A program made the translations under genes and the position numbers. The notes beneath the pieces are model-generated. The model was not told the origin of the DNA, did no database searches, and saw only the letters and a program-made list of their open reading frames with translations. 64,000 bases of DNA, taken from contig NZ_FOTQ01000002.1 of assembly GCF_900114635.1 (NCBI RefSeq), positions 248,001-312,000 on the forward strand, written 5' to 3'. How positions within the stretch are numbered: the first letter of the stretch is position 1; every line of letters starts with the position of its first letter. This DNA comes from Shimia aestuarii (GTDB taxonomy: Bacteria > Pseudomonadota > Alphaproteobacteria > Rhodobacterales > Rhodobacteraceae). Below, one piece after another: positions 27,484-36,522 of the stretch.

Positions 27484-30279
27484 TCAGTCCTTGGACTTCA
27501 GCCCCATCAGCGCTGCGGCAAAGGGGTTGTTCGGGTCGATCTTGTCCTGCTTTGGCGGACGCGCCTGATACTGCTTTGTCCCGCCATCACGGCGCGGCCC
27601 CTTGCCCTTGGCGTTGCCACCCTTGGCCTGTGGTTTACCGCCTTTGCCACGCGGCGCACCTCCCTGGTCACGGCGCCCCTGACCACCGCGGCGCGGGCCA
27701 CGGGTGCTCTGGCGGCCTGCCCAGGTGAAGGTGTAGTAAACCTCAATCTCTGGTACTTCCGGCTCTGCGGCTTCCACTTCGGGCGCGGCTTCTACAACCG
27801 CCACCTCGGCCGCTGTGTCTTCGGCGACCTCTGCCTCAGGGGCCGCTTCTGCCGAGACATCTTCTGTCTTTTCGGCCTCGGGCGCAGCTTCGGCCAAGAT
27901 CTTGACCTTCTCGCGCTCACCCTTCTCGGCCTTGTAACCCAGCCCCTGCATCAGGTCGGCGAACTGTTCCAGCGTCATGCCGGTGATCGACAGCATGTCG
28001 GCCTTGGCCTCGAACCCGCCACGGCTGTCTTCAACCCGCAGCATGTCTGCAAGGCGTTCCAACATGTCGATACGGATCGCCCGCTCACCTGCTGCACGAT
28101 AGCCCGACATTGCGTGATAGCCACGTGGCAGGCCCTGCCCAGACGGCACCGTCACCAGACCCGGGGGCGGCGCTTCGGGGAATTCCTGCAGGCCGTTGGC
28201 CAGCGACCACAGCACCAGACGCAAACGCGTTGGGGCGGGTTTCAGCAGCAGAGGCATAAAGATCGTGAACTGACCAAAGCGGATGCCATGCTTGCGCAGC
28301 GCGCCGCGCGCATCCTGATCCAGCTCCTTGACCTCATCGGCCACGTCCCCACGCGGGATGATCCCGAGGTTTTCAACCATGCGGAAGGCAAAACCCCGCG
28401 CCAGCCCGGTCAGCTCTTCGTCCCGGCTCAGGTTCAACAGCGGCTCGAACAGTGCGGCGACCTTGCGGTCGATGAAATGTTGCAGGCGGCGCTGCACCTT
28501 CTGCGCAACATCGACCCCGGCTTCCTCGTCGACAAACACATCGACCATCGGCTTCATCGGCTCTGCGCCCGCAACCAGCTTGCCGACGGCATGCTCGCCC
28601 CACATCAGGCCACCCTGCTCGGTAAAGTCGATTTCGGTATCGGGCGCGTTATAGAACCGGTCTGCCCGCAAATGGAATTGCGGCACCAGCGCCTGTAGCG
28701 CTGCCTGGCGCAGCGTCTTGGCCTCCTGCCCGGTTTCTGCCTTGTCCGCGCTGAAACGGAACCCCTCGAGCCGTCCGACGAATTCGCCCTCGACGGTCAC
28801 TTCACCCTTGTCGTTTACCTCGGCCAAAAGGGCCTCCTTCTGTTTGAGCCGGCGCAGCAACACAGATGTGCGCCGGTCCACAAATCTTTGAGTCAGACGC
28901 TCATGTAACGCATCCGACAGGCGGTCTTCTACAGCGCGAGTCTCGCCGCGCCAATGGTTTTCGTCATTTACCCAGCCTTTGCGCTGCGCGACATATGTCC
29001 ACGTGCGGATAAACGCCAATCTTTTCGACAACGTGTCAATGTCGCCATCTGTCCGGTCCAATCGCCGCACCTGCCGCGCCATCCAGTCATCCGGCACCCG
29101 GCCCCGTTCATGCAGATCACAAAAGATATTCTCAATCATGCTGGCATGTTCCGCATGGCTGATGCCCCGGAAATCGGGAATCCGGCACATGTCCCACAAC
29201 AGTTTGACCGAAGCTCCGTCACTGGCCCGTGCGCGGATCTCCGCCTGTTTCTCCAGCGATTTGAGCGCCATCAGGTCATCTGCCTCACGCGCCCTCATCA
29301 AAAGCATGTCGTCCGACGACACCTCCAGCGACGAAATCAGCGCATCAATACTCCCGAAATCCAGCCGCGCATTGCGCCAGTTCAGCTTGCGGATGGGTGT
29401 GAAGCGGTGCTCCATGATCGCCTCGGCCACCTCATCGGGCAAAGCCGGTGCCTCTCCGGTCACACCAAAGGTGCCGTGGCTCATGCCGCGCCCCGCGCGC
29501 CCGGCGATCTGGGCCAACTCATTGGGCGCAAGCGGGCGCATACGCCGCCCGTCAAACTTGCTCAGCGACGAAAACGCGACATGATCAATATCAAGGTTCA
29601 GCCCCATGCCAATGGCATCAGTCGCGACAAGGAAATCAACATCCCCGTTTTGATACATTTCGACCTGCGCGTTGCGCGTACGCGGGCTAAGCGCGCCCAT
29701 CACCACAGCCGCGCCGCCTTTCTGGCGTCTGATCAGCTCGGCGATGGCATAGACATTGTCGACCGAGAAGCCGACGATGGCCGAACGCGGCTGCATCCGC
29801 GAAATCTTGCGCGGCCCCGAATAGCTCAGCGTCGACATCCGCTCGCGCCGCACGAATTGCACCCCGGGCACCAGTTCTGCAATCACGCCGCGCATCGTAT
29901 CCGAGCCAAGGAACAGCGTTTCCTGCGTTCCCCGCGCTCGCAACAGGCGATCCGTGAAGACATGACCGCGCTCTGGGTCGGCGCAAAGCTGGATCTCGTC
30001 GATGGCAAGGAAATCCGGGCCGATCCCCTCTGGCATCGCCTCGACGGTACAGACCCAGTATTGCGTGCGCGGCGGCACGATCCGCTCTTCACCCGTCACC
30101 AGAGCGACCACCGACGGGCCTCGCACGGCGACAATGCGGTCATACACCTCGCGCGCCAAAAGCCGCAGCGGCAGGCCGATCACCCCGGTCCGATATCCCA
30201 GCATCCGCTCGATGGCGTAATGCGTCTTGCCCGTATTGGTCGGACCCAGCACCGCCGTGATTTGCCGTTCGCCGGCCAT
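27484..30279 (-). CDS. Suv3-like DEAD/DEAH RNA helicase
   Basis: This 931-residue superfamily 2 helicase resembles mitochondrial SUV3. Walker A is GPTNTGKT near residue 12, the DExH box is AIDEIQLC, and motif VI is QIAGRAGRG. A C-terminal Ala/Glu-rich acidic segment is followed by a strongly basic Gly/Arg/Lys tail (about 870-915) that may bind RNA. It probably works in RNA turnover or rRNA maturation; this is inference from SUV3. Confidence 0.88.
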   Translation of the reverse strand: MAGERQITAVLGPTNTGKTHYAIERMLGYRTGVIGLPLRLLAREVYDRIVAVRGPSVVALVTGEERIVPPRTQYWVCTVEAMPEGIGPDFLAIDEIQLCADPERGHVFTDRLLRARGTQETLFLGSDTMRGVIAELVPGVQFVRRERMSTLSYSGPRKISRMQPRSAIVGFSVDNVYAIAELIRRQKGGAAVVMGALSPRTRNAQVEMYQNGDVDFLVATDAIGMGLNLDIDHVAFSSLSKFDGRRMRPLAPNELAQIAGRAGRGMSHGTFGVTGEAPALPDEVAEAIMEHRFTPIRKLNWRNARLDFGSIDALISSLEVSSDDMLLMRAREADDLMALKSLEKQAEIRARASDGASVKLLWDMCRIPDFRGISHAEHASMIENIFCDLHERGRVPDDWMARQVRRLDRTDGDIDTLSKRLAFIRTWTYVAQRKGWVNDENHWRGETRAVEDRLSDALHERLTQRFVDRRTSVLLRRLKQKEALLAEVNDKGEVTVEGEFVGRLEGFRFSADKAETGQEAKTLRQAALQALVPQFHLRADRFYNAPDTEIDFTEQGGLMWGEHAVGKLVAGAEPMKPMVDVFVDEEAGVDVAQKVQRRLQHFIDRKVAALFEPLLNLSRDEELTGLARGFAFRMVENLGIIPRGDVADEVKELDQDARGALRKHGIRFGQFTIFMPLLLKPAPTRLRLVLWSLANGLQEFPEAPPPGLVTVPSGQGLPRGYHAMSGYRAAGERAIRIDMLERLADMLRVEDSRGGFEAKADMLSITGMTLEQFADLMQGLGYKAEKGEREKVKILAEAAPEAEKTEDVSAEAAPEAEVAEDTAAEVAVVEAAPEVEAAEPEVPEIEVYYTFTWAGRQSTRGPRRGGQGRRDQGGAPRGKGGKPQAKGGNAKGKGPRRDGGTKQYQARPPKQDKIDPNNPFAAALMGLKSKD

Positions 30280-30310
30280 GATCTGCTGCCTGTTCTGGTC
30301 GTTGCGCGTC

Positions 30311-30892
30311 TTAGAGCTCGCTGCCCCGAACCAGCGGCTCGAGTCGCGTCAGGGCCTCTGTTAGGCCCGGTTGATGGGGATGTATAGCCTTGACCTGCAG
30401 GTACGCTTCATAGGCATCCGCGTTGCGCCCCATGGAATCAAGGATCACCGCCAACCCCATGATCGACTCGAAGTGATCCGGGTTGAGCGCCAGCGCCTGT
30501 TCCAAATCCCCCACGGCCGGACCGTATAGGTCGAGCGCGAAATAGGCCCGCGCCCGTTCTGCCCAGCCCTGCGCGAACCCGGGGGCATGATCGACAAGCG
30601 CCGTGAAATGCTCAACCGCAGTTGCAGCATCCCCCAGCTCCATCGCTTTGCGCCCGCGTCGCAGAAGATAGTCCGCCGATGCCGACCCCGACAGGCTCCA
30701 CGCCCGGCGCACCCGCTCGGCAATGGTTTCCGCCTGCCCCGGCTCGGCATCACGCAGTTGAAGCAACAACGCCGGAACATCCTCGTCCACAAGCGCGCCT
30801 TGCTGCGAAAAAACAACCGAGGGTTGCAAAAATATTGCGGACAGGCTACATGCCGTGACGACAGGTTTGAGATAACGCATTAAGTTGACCAT
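30311..30892 (-). CDS. Secreted TPR-repeat protein
   Basis: This 193-residue protein has an N-terminal signal sequence (hydrophobic core about 10-22) followed by tetratricopeptide-type helices (DAATAVEHFTALVDHAPG, AVGDLEQALALNPDH, ADAYEAYLQVKAIHP). It is probably periplasmic. Start codons at 30892 and 30880 are both plausible. It is divergent from the SCP2-domain gene. Confidence 0.8.
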   Translation of the reverse strand: MVNLMRYLKPVVTACSLSAIFLQPSVVFSQQGALVDEDVPALLLQLRDAEPGQAETIAERVRRAWSLSGSASADYLLRRGRKAMELGDAATAVEHFTALVDHAPGFAQGWAERARAYFALDLYGPAVGDLEQALALNPDHFESIMGLAVILDSMGRNADAYEAYLQVKAIHPHQPGLTEALTRLEPLVRGSEL

Positions 30893-30962
30893 AACGTAAA
30901 TCATTGTAGCCTGTGCACGCATGAAACCCAAGATGTGCACGACAAAGTGAAGGATCAAGCAC

Positions 30963-31253
30963 ATGAGCGATATCGTATCGGCCGCCGTGGCCGCCCTGCA
31001 AGAAAAACTGAGCGGTGACGCGTTCGACGGCTCCGCCAAGTTCGAGATTGAAGGCGAAGGCGCCATCGTGATCGACTCGGACGGCGTGCGCGCCTCGGAT
31101 GAAGACACCGACGTGACCCTGTCGGCCGACGTCGAAACATTCCAGTCGATTCTTGACGGCGAACTGAACCCCACCGCCGCCTTCATGTCCGGCAAGCTGA
31201 CCGTCGACGGCGACATGGGCGCCGCCATGCGTCTGGGCTCGGTTCTCGCCTGA
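30963..31253 (+). CDS. SCP2 sterol-binding domain protein
   Basis: This 96-residue protein consists of a single SCP2-like lipid-binding domain (GAIVIDSDGV, DVTLSADVETFQSILDGELNP, FMSGKLTVDGDM). The ligand is unknown. Its stop overlaps the start of the hydrolase gene by 1 bp (TGATG), so they are coupled and may act on the same lipid. Confidence 0.88.
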   Translation: MSDIVSAAVAALQEKLSGDAFDGSAKFEIEGEGAIVIDSDGVRASDEDTDVTLSADVETFQSILDGELNPTAAFMSGKLTVDGDMGAAMRLGSVLA

Positions 31254-32191
31254 TGCACCTGCGCGACGCCCCCTTCTATCATGACGTCGCCGACGGCCCC
31301 GAAGCACGGGCCTGGTGGTTGCATTGCGAAGATGGCGTGCGCATTCGCATGGCCTATTGGGCCAATGAAGATGCGCGGGGGACAGTCTTCCTGTTCCCCG
31401 GTCGCACCGAATATATCGAGAAATACGGACGCTCCGCACAGGATCTTGCCACCCGCGGATACGCGCAGGTATCGGTCGACTGGCGCGGGCAGGGTCTGGC
31501 AGACCGCCTGATCGATGACCGCCGCTCCGGCTATGTCCAGAACTTCACCGACTACCAACAGGACGTGGCCGCAATTCTCGAAGCCGCCGAACAGTTGGAC
31601 TGCCCCAAACCGTGGTATGTCGTGGCCCATTCCATGGGCGGCTGCATCGGCTTGCGCGCGCTGATGGAAGGCATGCCGGTCAATGCTGCCGCCTTTTCCG
31701 GGCCGATGTTCGGCATTCAGCTATCCGCCCTCATGCGCCCCGCCGCCTGGGCCATGTCTTGGGCAAGTTCCCGCACGGGTCAGGGACATCGCTATGCGCC
31801 CGGTACCAGCGCTCAAACCTATGTGCTCGATGCCCCTTTCGAGGGCAACACCCTGACCACCGATCCCGATATGTATCGCTACATGCAGGATCAGATGCAC
31901 GCCTATCCCGACCTCGCGCTTGGCGGACCCAGCCTGCACTGGCTGCACGAGGCGCTGCGGGAAACCAAGACCCTGCGCACACAGCCCTCTCCGGACTATC
32001 CCTGCATCACCTTCCTGGGAGACGCCGAAAAGATCGTCGATTCCGCCGCCGTTCACGACCGCATGCAGCGCTGGCCCAACGGACGTCTCGAGCTCGTCCC
32101 CGGCGGCGAACATGAAGTGCTGATGGAAACGCAGGCCAAGCGCGATGTCATTTTCGACCAGATCCGCGACCTGTTTGACGCCCACAGCTGA
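31253..32191 (+). CDS. Alpha/beta hydrolase (lysophospholipase-like)
   Basis: This 312-residue serine hydrolase resembles PldB/monoacylglycerol lipase. The nucleophile elbow is AHSMGG. The oxyanion region FLFPGRTEYIEKYG and the late catalytic His in PGGEHEVLME are visible. It is coupled to the upstream SCP2 gene. Confidence 0.85.
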   Translation: MHLRDAPFYHDVADGPEARAWWLHCEDGVRIRMAYWANEDARGTVFLFPGRTEYIEKYGRSAQDLATRGYAQVSVDWRGQGLADRLIDDRRSGYVQNFTDYQQDVAAILEAAEQLDCPKPWYVVAHSMGGCIGLRALMEGMPVNAAAFSGPMFGIQLSALMRPAAWAMSWASSRTGQGHRYAPGTSAQTYVLDAPFEGNTLTTDPDMYRYMQDQMHAYPDLALGGPSLHWLHEALRETKTLRTQPSPDYPCITFLGDAEKIVDSAAVHDRMQRWPNGRLELVPGGEHEVLMETQAKRDVIFDQIRDLFDAHS

Positions 32192-32199
32192 TCCCGGCT

Positions 32200-32265
32200 T
32201 ACTTTTTCCCCAAATACCCTGGGGGAGTCGCAGTTTGTCAGTGACGGGGGCAACGCTCCCTTGCC
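32200..32265 (-). repeat. Composite intergenic repeat, copy 1
   Basis: On the minus strand GGGAGCGTTGCCCCC is followed by CTCCCCCAGGGTATTT and then an A-rich tail (GGGGAAAAAGTAA). The same order occurs at 40608, 42851 and 49553. It lies between the hydrolase and pepF. Confidence 0.6.
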
Positions 32266-32329
32266 CCTTGAACCTACCGCGCCCCTCTGCCTATCTGTCA
32301 CGAAACAGTTGCCTGAACAGGAGCCCTTC

Positions 32330-34150
32330 ATGCTGCACCTTCCCTTCCCCGTCCGTGACGCCAACCCGACCAGCGGTTCGGAGGGACTGGGCAACCTGCC
32401 CGAATGGAACCTGAGCGACCTCTACAACGGCGACGACGCGCCCGAGCTTCTGGCCGATCTCGAGTGGCTCGAATCCGAATGCGCCGCCTTTGCCGCCGAC
32501 TACGAAGGCAAGCTGGCCGAACTCTCCGCGGCCGATCTTTTGACCTGCGTGCAGCGCAACGAGAAGATTTCGCAGGTTTCGGGGCGCATCATGTCCTATG
32601 CGGGCCTGCGTTATTACCAGCTCACCACCGATGCCGAACGCGCGCAATTCATGGCCAACTGTCAGGAAAAACTGACGAATTTCTCGACGCCATTGGTGTT
32701 TTTCACACTCGAACTCAATCGGCTCGAAGACGAAAAACTCAGCGCGGCATTTGCGGAAAACGCCGGTCTCGCCCGGTATGAACCAGTCTTCCGCCGCATC
32801 CGCGCCATGAAGCCCTATCAGCTTTCGGACGAGCTTGAACGATTCTTGCACGACCTCGGAGTGGTTGGCGACGCGTGGGAGCGTCTGTTTGACGAAACCA
32901 TCGCCGGGCTGACCTTCGAAGTGGAAGGCGAGGAATACAATATCGAAGGCACGCTCAACTTCCTCACCGATCCCAACCGCGACAAACGTGAAGCAGCGGC
33001 CCATGAACTGGCGCGCGTCTTCAGCGACAACATCAAGATCTTCTCCCGCGTGCACAACACTGCCGCCAAGGAAAAGGAGGTCGTCGACCGCTGGCGCAAC
33101 ATGCCGACTGCCCAAACCGGGCGCCACTTGTCCAATGACGTCGAGCCCGAGGTGGTTGAGGCCCTGCGCGACGCCGTGGTCGCCGCCTACCCCAAGCTTT
33201 CGCACCGCTATTACGAGCTGAAACGCAAATGGCTGGGTCTGGACCGCATGCAGGTCTGGGACCGCAACGCCCCCTTGCCGATGGAAGACCCGCGCACAAT
33301 CTCGTGGGACGAGGCGCGCAAGATGGTCATGGACGCCTACACAGCCTTTGACCCGCGCATGGGTGAATTGGCCGAGCCCTTCTTTGACAAGGGCTGGATC
33401 GACGCCGCCGTGAAACCTGGCAAGGCCCCCGGTGCCTTTGCCCACCCGACCGTGACCAATGTCCACCCCTACGTGATGCTGAATTACCTCGGCAAACCGC
33501 GCGACGTGATGACTCTCGCACACGAACTGGGCCATGGCGTGCACCAGGTCCTTGCTGCCGAGCAAGGCGAGATGCTGTCGTCCACCCCGCTGACGCTGGC
33601 CGAAACCGCGTCCGTGTTCGGTGAGATGCTGACCTTCCGCAAGATGCTGGAGACTGCTGAAACCACCGAACAGCGCAAGGTTATGTTGGCGGGCAAGGTC
33701 GAGGACATGATCAACACCGTGGTGCGCCAGATCGCGTTCTATGATTTCGAATGCAAACTGCACGCCGCGCGCCGCGAAAGCGAACTGACCCCGGACGACA
33801 TCAACGCGCTCTGGATGTCGGTTCAGGCCGAAAGCCTCGGTGAAGCCTTCGATTTCATGGAAGGCTATGAAACTTTCTGGGCCTATATCCCGCATTTCGT
33901 GCACTCGCCCTTCTACGTCTACGCCTATGCCTTTGGCGACGGGCTGGTGAACGCGCTCTATGCTGTCTACGCAGAGGGGGGCGAAGGCTTTGAAGACAAG
34001 TATTTCGACATGCTCAAGGCAGGAGGCTCCAAGCACCACAAGGAATTGCTGGCCCCCTTCGGCCTCGACGCCTCCGATCCTAAATTCTGGGACAAGGGCC
34101 TGTCGATGATCTCGGATATGATCGACGAATTGGAAGCGATGGAAGCCTAA
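32330..34150 (+). CDS. pepF: M3-family oligoendopeptidase F
   Basis: This is a cytoplasmic zinc oligopeptidase of 606 residues. The active site is HELGHGVHQ (HEXXH), with a downstream Glu in TASVFGEML. The start at 32330 is preceded by CAGGAG; in-frame codons further upstream lie in a repeat. A terminator follows. Confidence 0.93.
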   Translation: MLHLPFPVRDANPTSGSEGLGNLPEWNLSDLYNGDDAPELLADLEWLESECAAFAADYEGKLAELSAADLLTCVQRNEKISQVSGRIMSYAGLRYYQLTTDAERAQFMANCQEKLTNFSTPLVFFTLELNRLEDEKLSAAFAENAGLARYEPVFRRIRAMKPYQLSDELERFLHDLGVVGDAWERLFDETIAGLTFEVEGEEYNIEGTLNFLTDPNRDKREAAAHELARVFSDNIKIFSRVHNTAAKEKEVVDRWRNMPTAQTGRHLSNDVEPEVVEALRDAVVAAYPKLSHRYYELKRKWLGLDRMQVWDRNAPLPMEDPRTISWDEARKMVMDAYTAFDPRMGELAEPFFDKGWIDAAVKPGKAPGAFAHPTVTNVHPYVMLNYLGKPRDVMTLAHELGHGVHQVLAAEQGEMLSSTPLTLAETASVFGEMLTFRKMLETAETTEQRKVMLAGKVEDMINTVVRQIAFYDFECKLHAARRESELTPDDINALWMSVQAESLGEAFDFMEGYETFWAYIPHFVHSPFYVYAYAFGDGLVNALYAVYAEGGEGFEDKYFDMLKAGGSKHHKELLAPFGLDASDPKFWDKGLSMISDMIDELEAMEA

Positions 34151-34210
34151 GACTCCAATCGCATATGCCTGGTGGCAAGTGCATTGCACAAATTGACCGA
34201 AATTGTCATG

Positions 34211-34241
34211 CCGGACAGGTTGAAATACCTGTCCGGTTTTT
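34211..34241 (+). terminator. Rho-independent terminator of pepF
   Basis: A perfect 10-bp stem CCGGACAGGT/ACCTGTCCGG (34211-34220 with 34227-34236) with a 6-nt loop is followed by TTTTT. Confidence 0.9.
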
Positions 34242-34431
34242 GCTTAATGACCGTCGCTTCTGAAAATGCCGCACCCTCTTCATTTTGAACCCATTCCGCT
34301 CTTTCCTCATCTGGCTTCTGGCCCCTTTGCCCCGCCTTCACGGCGCCCCTCTTCGCTTTCGAAAAAAACTCGACGCCCGCCATCACGGCACAGATTACTA
34401 CGCCGGAACCATCACCACGGCGGACAAGCTC

Positions 34432-35211
34432 ATGTCGAGCGAGCGCACTCCGCTGCCCGCACTCGTCTACCATGATTTTCGATTCACCTGGAAAGGTCAG
34501 GAGTATCGCCTCTACTGGAACGATCGTTTAAGAGCCCACGCACCGCGCCACCTTGCTCACCCCTACCCGGTCTGGATCGATCCGTGGGACCTCTCCACGG
34601 TCTGGTTCCTGACCAGTGAATGCAAAGTGACCCCTGTGCGCCAGGAGGAGGAAGAGGATGAGCCCGAAGAAGGTCCACTGGTGGCCATCGACGTGCACTA
34701 TGACGGCGACAAGAGCGCCACCGCCGCCGCGGTTCTCTTCACGCATTGGCAAGCGGAGACCGCTTTCGACACAATTACGACAACTGTCTCGCCCATCGCT
34801 CCTTACGAACCGGGCGCTTTTTACAAACGCGAACTGCCTTGCATCCTCGCTCTTCTCGAAAAGATGGAAACGCCGCCCTGCGTTGTCGTTATCGATGGCT
34901 ATGTCACCCTCGGACCCAACGCAGTCGATGGCCTCGGCATGCACCTCTACCGGGCATTGAATGAGGAAATTCCTGTCATCGGTGTCGCCAAAAACCGGTT
35001 CAAGGACACGCCTCAAGATGCGGAATTGCGACGCGGGGAAAGCAAACATCCGCTCTACGTGACAGCTGTTGGCGTCTCACAAGACAGCGCCAAGACCTTC
35101 ATACGCTGGATGCACGGGGCGCACCGGATGCCCACCCTTCTTACGGCTGTTGATCGTCTGTGTCGCGACGGGACTACTTCAACTGGCTGTCCTTCGACCC
35201 CCGCCGATTGA
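34432..35211 (+). CDS. Endonuclease V-like nuclease with unusual N-terminal domain
   Basis: The C-terminal ~175 residues match endonuclease V. VAIDVHYDG supplies the first catalytic Asp, FYKRELPCILALLE the Glu, VVVIDGYV the second Asp, and PVIGVAKNRF the conserved Lys block. The family's usual N-terminal helix is replaced by ~80 residues (TWKGQEYRLYWND ... PVWIDPWDLSTVW) that resemble the C-terminal beta-barrel of Mu/TnsB-type transposases, then an acidic linker. The HPR motif is absent (LGPNA instead). The start is uncertain: ATG 34432 or a TTG at 34285. Its last 38 bp overlap the convergent zinc-finger gene. Confidence 0.6.
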   Translation: MSSERTPLPALVYHDFRFTWKGQEYRLYWNDRLRAHAPRHLAHPYPVWIDPWDLSTVWFLTSECKVTPVRQEEEEDEPEEGPLVAIDVHYDGDKSATAAAVLFTHWQAETAFDTITTTVSPIAPYEPGAFYKRELPCILALLEKMETPPCVVVIDGYVTLGPNAVDGLGMHLYRALNEEIPVIGVAKNRFKDTPQDAELRRGESKHPLYVTAVGVSQDSAKTFIRWMHGAHRMPTLLTAVDRLCRDGTTSTGCPSTPAD

Positions 35212-35443
35212 TCCCGCCCCGTGCCTTGAACGCGTTGTCGCGCTCCTGCATGCAGTCGATGCACAGCTTCACGCCGGGGATGGCCTTGCGCCGTGCCTCG
35301 GGGATTTCCTCTTCACATTCGGCACAATGGGTCAGGCTCTCGCCCACGGGCGCCTTGCGCGTCTTCATCCGCGCCAACTCGTCGTTGATCGATGCCTCGA
35401 TCTGCTCACTCACCGCGCCATCGCGCGCCCAGCCTCCGGCCAT
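35174..35443 (-). CDS. DksA/TraR-family C4 zinc finger protein
   Basis: This 89-residue protein has the four-cysteine zinc finger CAECEEEIPEARR ... CIDC of the DksA/TraR family, after a short helical N-terminus. It lacks the long coiled coil of true DksA, so it is like the short TraR/YbiI type. Its 3' end overlaps the endonuclease V-like gene. Confidence 0.85.
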   Translation of the reverse strand: MAGGWARDGAVSEQIEASINDELARMKTRKAPVGESLTHCAECEEEIPEARRKAIPGVKLCIDCMQERDNAFKARGGINRRGSKDSQLK

Positions 35444-35542
35444 GACGGTCTCCCTTCAGGATAAAAGGTAGTGCGCAGCCGGGGTTTGGGCAACGGGGTG
35501 GGCGGGCGGGCGTTGGCCAAACCCGGCACCGACACCGAATTT

Positions 35543-36514
35543 TTACACTGCCGTCGCCAGCACGTCGTCAATCATCGCCTGCGTGCCGCGCGCCTGCTCA
35601 AGCGTCCAGTCGAACGGCACCCCGTCCAATAAGGTCCGAACAAAGGCCTCGACCTGCAGAACATACTGATTCACCCCCGGGAACCGTTCGATCACGACAC
35701 TCTTGTCATTCCGCGCAAGGCGCAGTTCCGCCTGATCGAACACCCCGGCATTGAACGGACATGTCAGGCTCAACACCGCCTTGTCCCCATGGAAGTGCAC
35801 CTCCTGGCGCGGGGCCATTCGGGTCGAGACATAGCCCTGAAACCCGAATCCCGGAAACCGGAACGCCATCTCGGCAACAAGGTCGATCCCCCCCTGCATC
35901 GAAAGCCGTGCGTGATCCAGCTGCTCCGGTTCCTGCCCGGTCGCAAAGCGTGTCCCGCCCAGAATGTAGACACCGATATCGCGCAGCCCCCCACCCCCGG
36001 CAGTGGCCTGGTTGCGGATATTGCCTGCGTCGTCATTGAAATAACTGAACACCGCGTTGACCTGAATCAGCTCGCCGACTGCGCCCTCTGCCAGCAAGTG
36101 CTGCGCGCGTTTCCACTGCGGATGATGCACGATCATGAACGCTTCGGCCGCCAGCATCCCCGTCCGATCCCGTACAGCGATCAGCCGGTCGATCTCGTGC
36201 ACTTCCATGCCAACGGGCTTTTCGCACAACACCGCCTTTCCTGCCTCCAGAGCCCGGATCGACCACTCCACATGAAGGTGGTTCGGCAGCGGAATGTAAA
36301 CCGCATCAATCTCGGGATCGGCCAGCAAAGCCTCATAGCTCTCATGCACCCGCAGCCCCGGCGCGAAAGCCTGAAACCCTTTCGCCTTGTCGCTGTTCCG
36401 GGTCGCCAGCGCCGCAAGCTCTGCCCCCTTGGCCGCGTGAATGGCCGGTGCCATGTGATTCAGGGCAAATTGCGCGGCCCCAAGGACGCCCCACCGCACG
36501 ATATCTTTTGACAT
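35543..36514 (-). CDS. Gfo/Idh/MocA-family oxidoreductase
   Basis: This NAD(P)-dependent sugar-type dehydrogenase has 323 residues. The Rossmann start is RWGVLGAAQFA, and the family EKPVG motif is in LCEKPVGMEV. The substrate is unknown. The preceding capsule-type glycosyltransferase, 8 bp upstream on the same strand, suggests a shared role in surface-sugar synthesis; this is inference. Confidence 0.87.
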   Translation of the reverse strand: MSKDIVRWGVLGAAQFALNHMAPAIHAAKGAELAALATRNSDKAKGFQAFAPGLRVHESYEALLADPEIDAVYIPLPNHLHVEWSIRALEAGKAVLCEKPVGMEVHEIDRLIAVRDRTGMLAAEAFMIVHHPQWKRAQHLLAEGAVGELIQVNAVFSYFNDDAGNIRNQATAGGGGLRDIGVYILGGTRFATGQEPEQLDHARLSMQGGIDLVAEMAFRFPGFGFQGYVSTRMAPRQEVHFHGDKAVLSLTCPFNAGVFDQAELRLARNDKSVVIERFPGVNQYVLQVEAFVRTLLDGVPFDWTLEQARGTQAMIDDVLATAV

Positions 36515-36522
36515 GTCCTCGC

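Noticed and set aside
32291-34189. A 632-codon open frame on the minus strand opposite pepF
   Set aside because: PepF on the plus strand has the zinc active site and a good start. The antisense frame has no domain and is explained by third-position GC bias.
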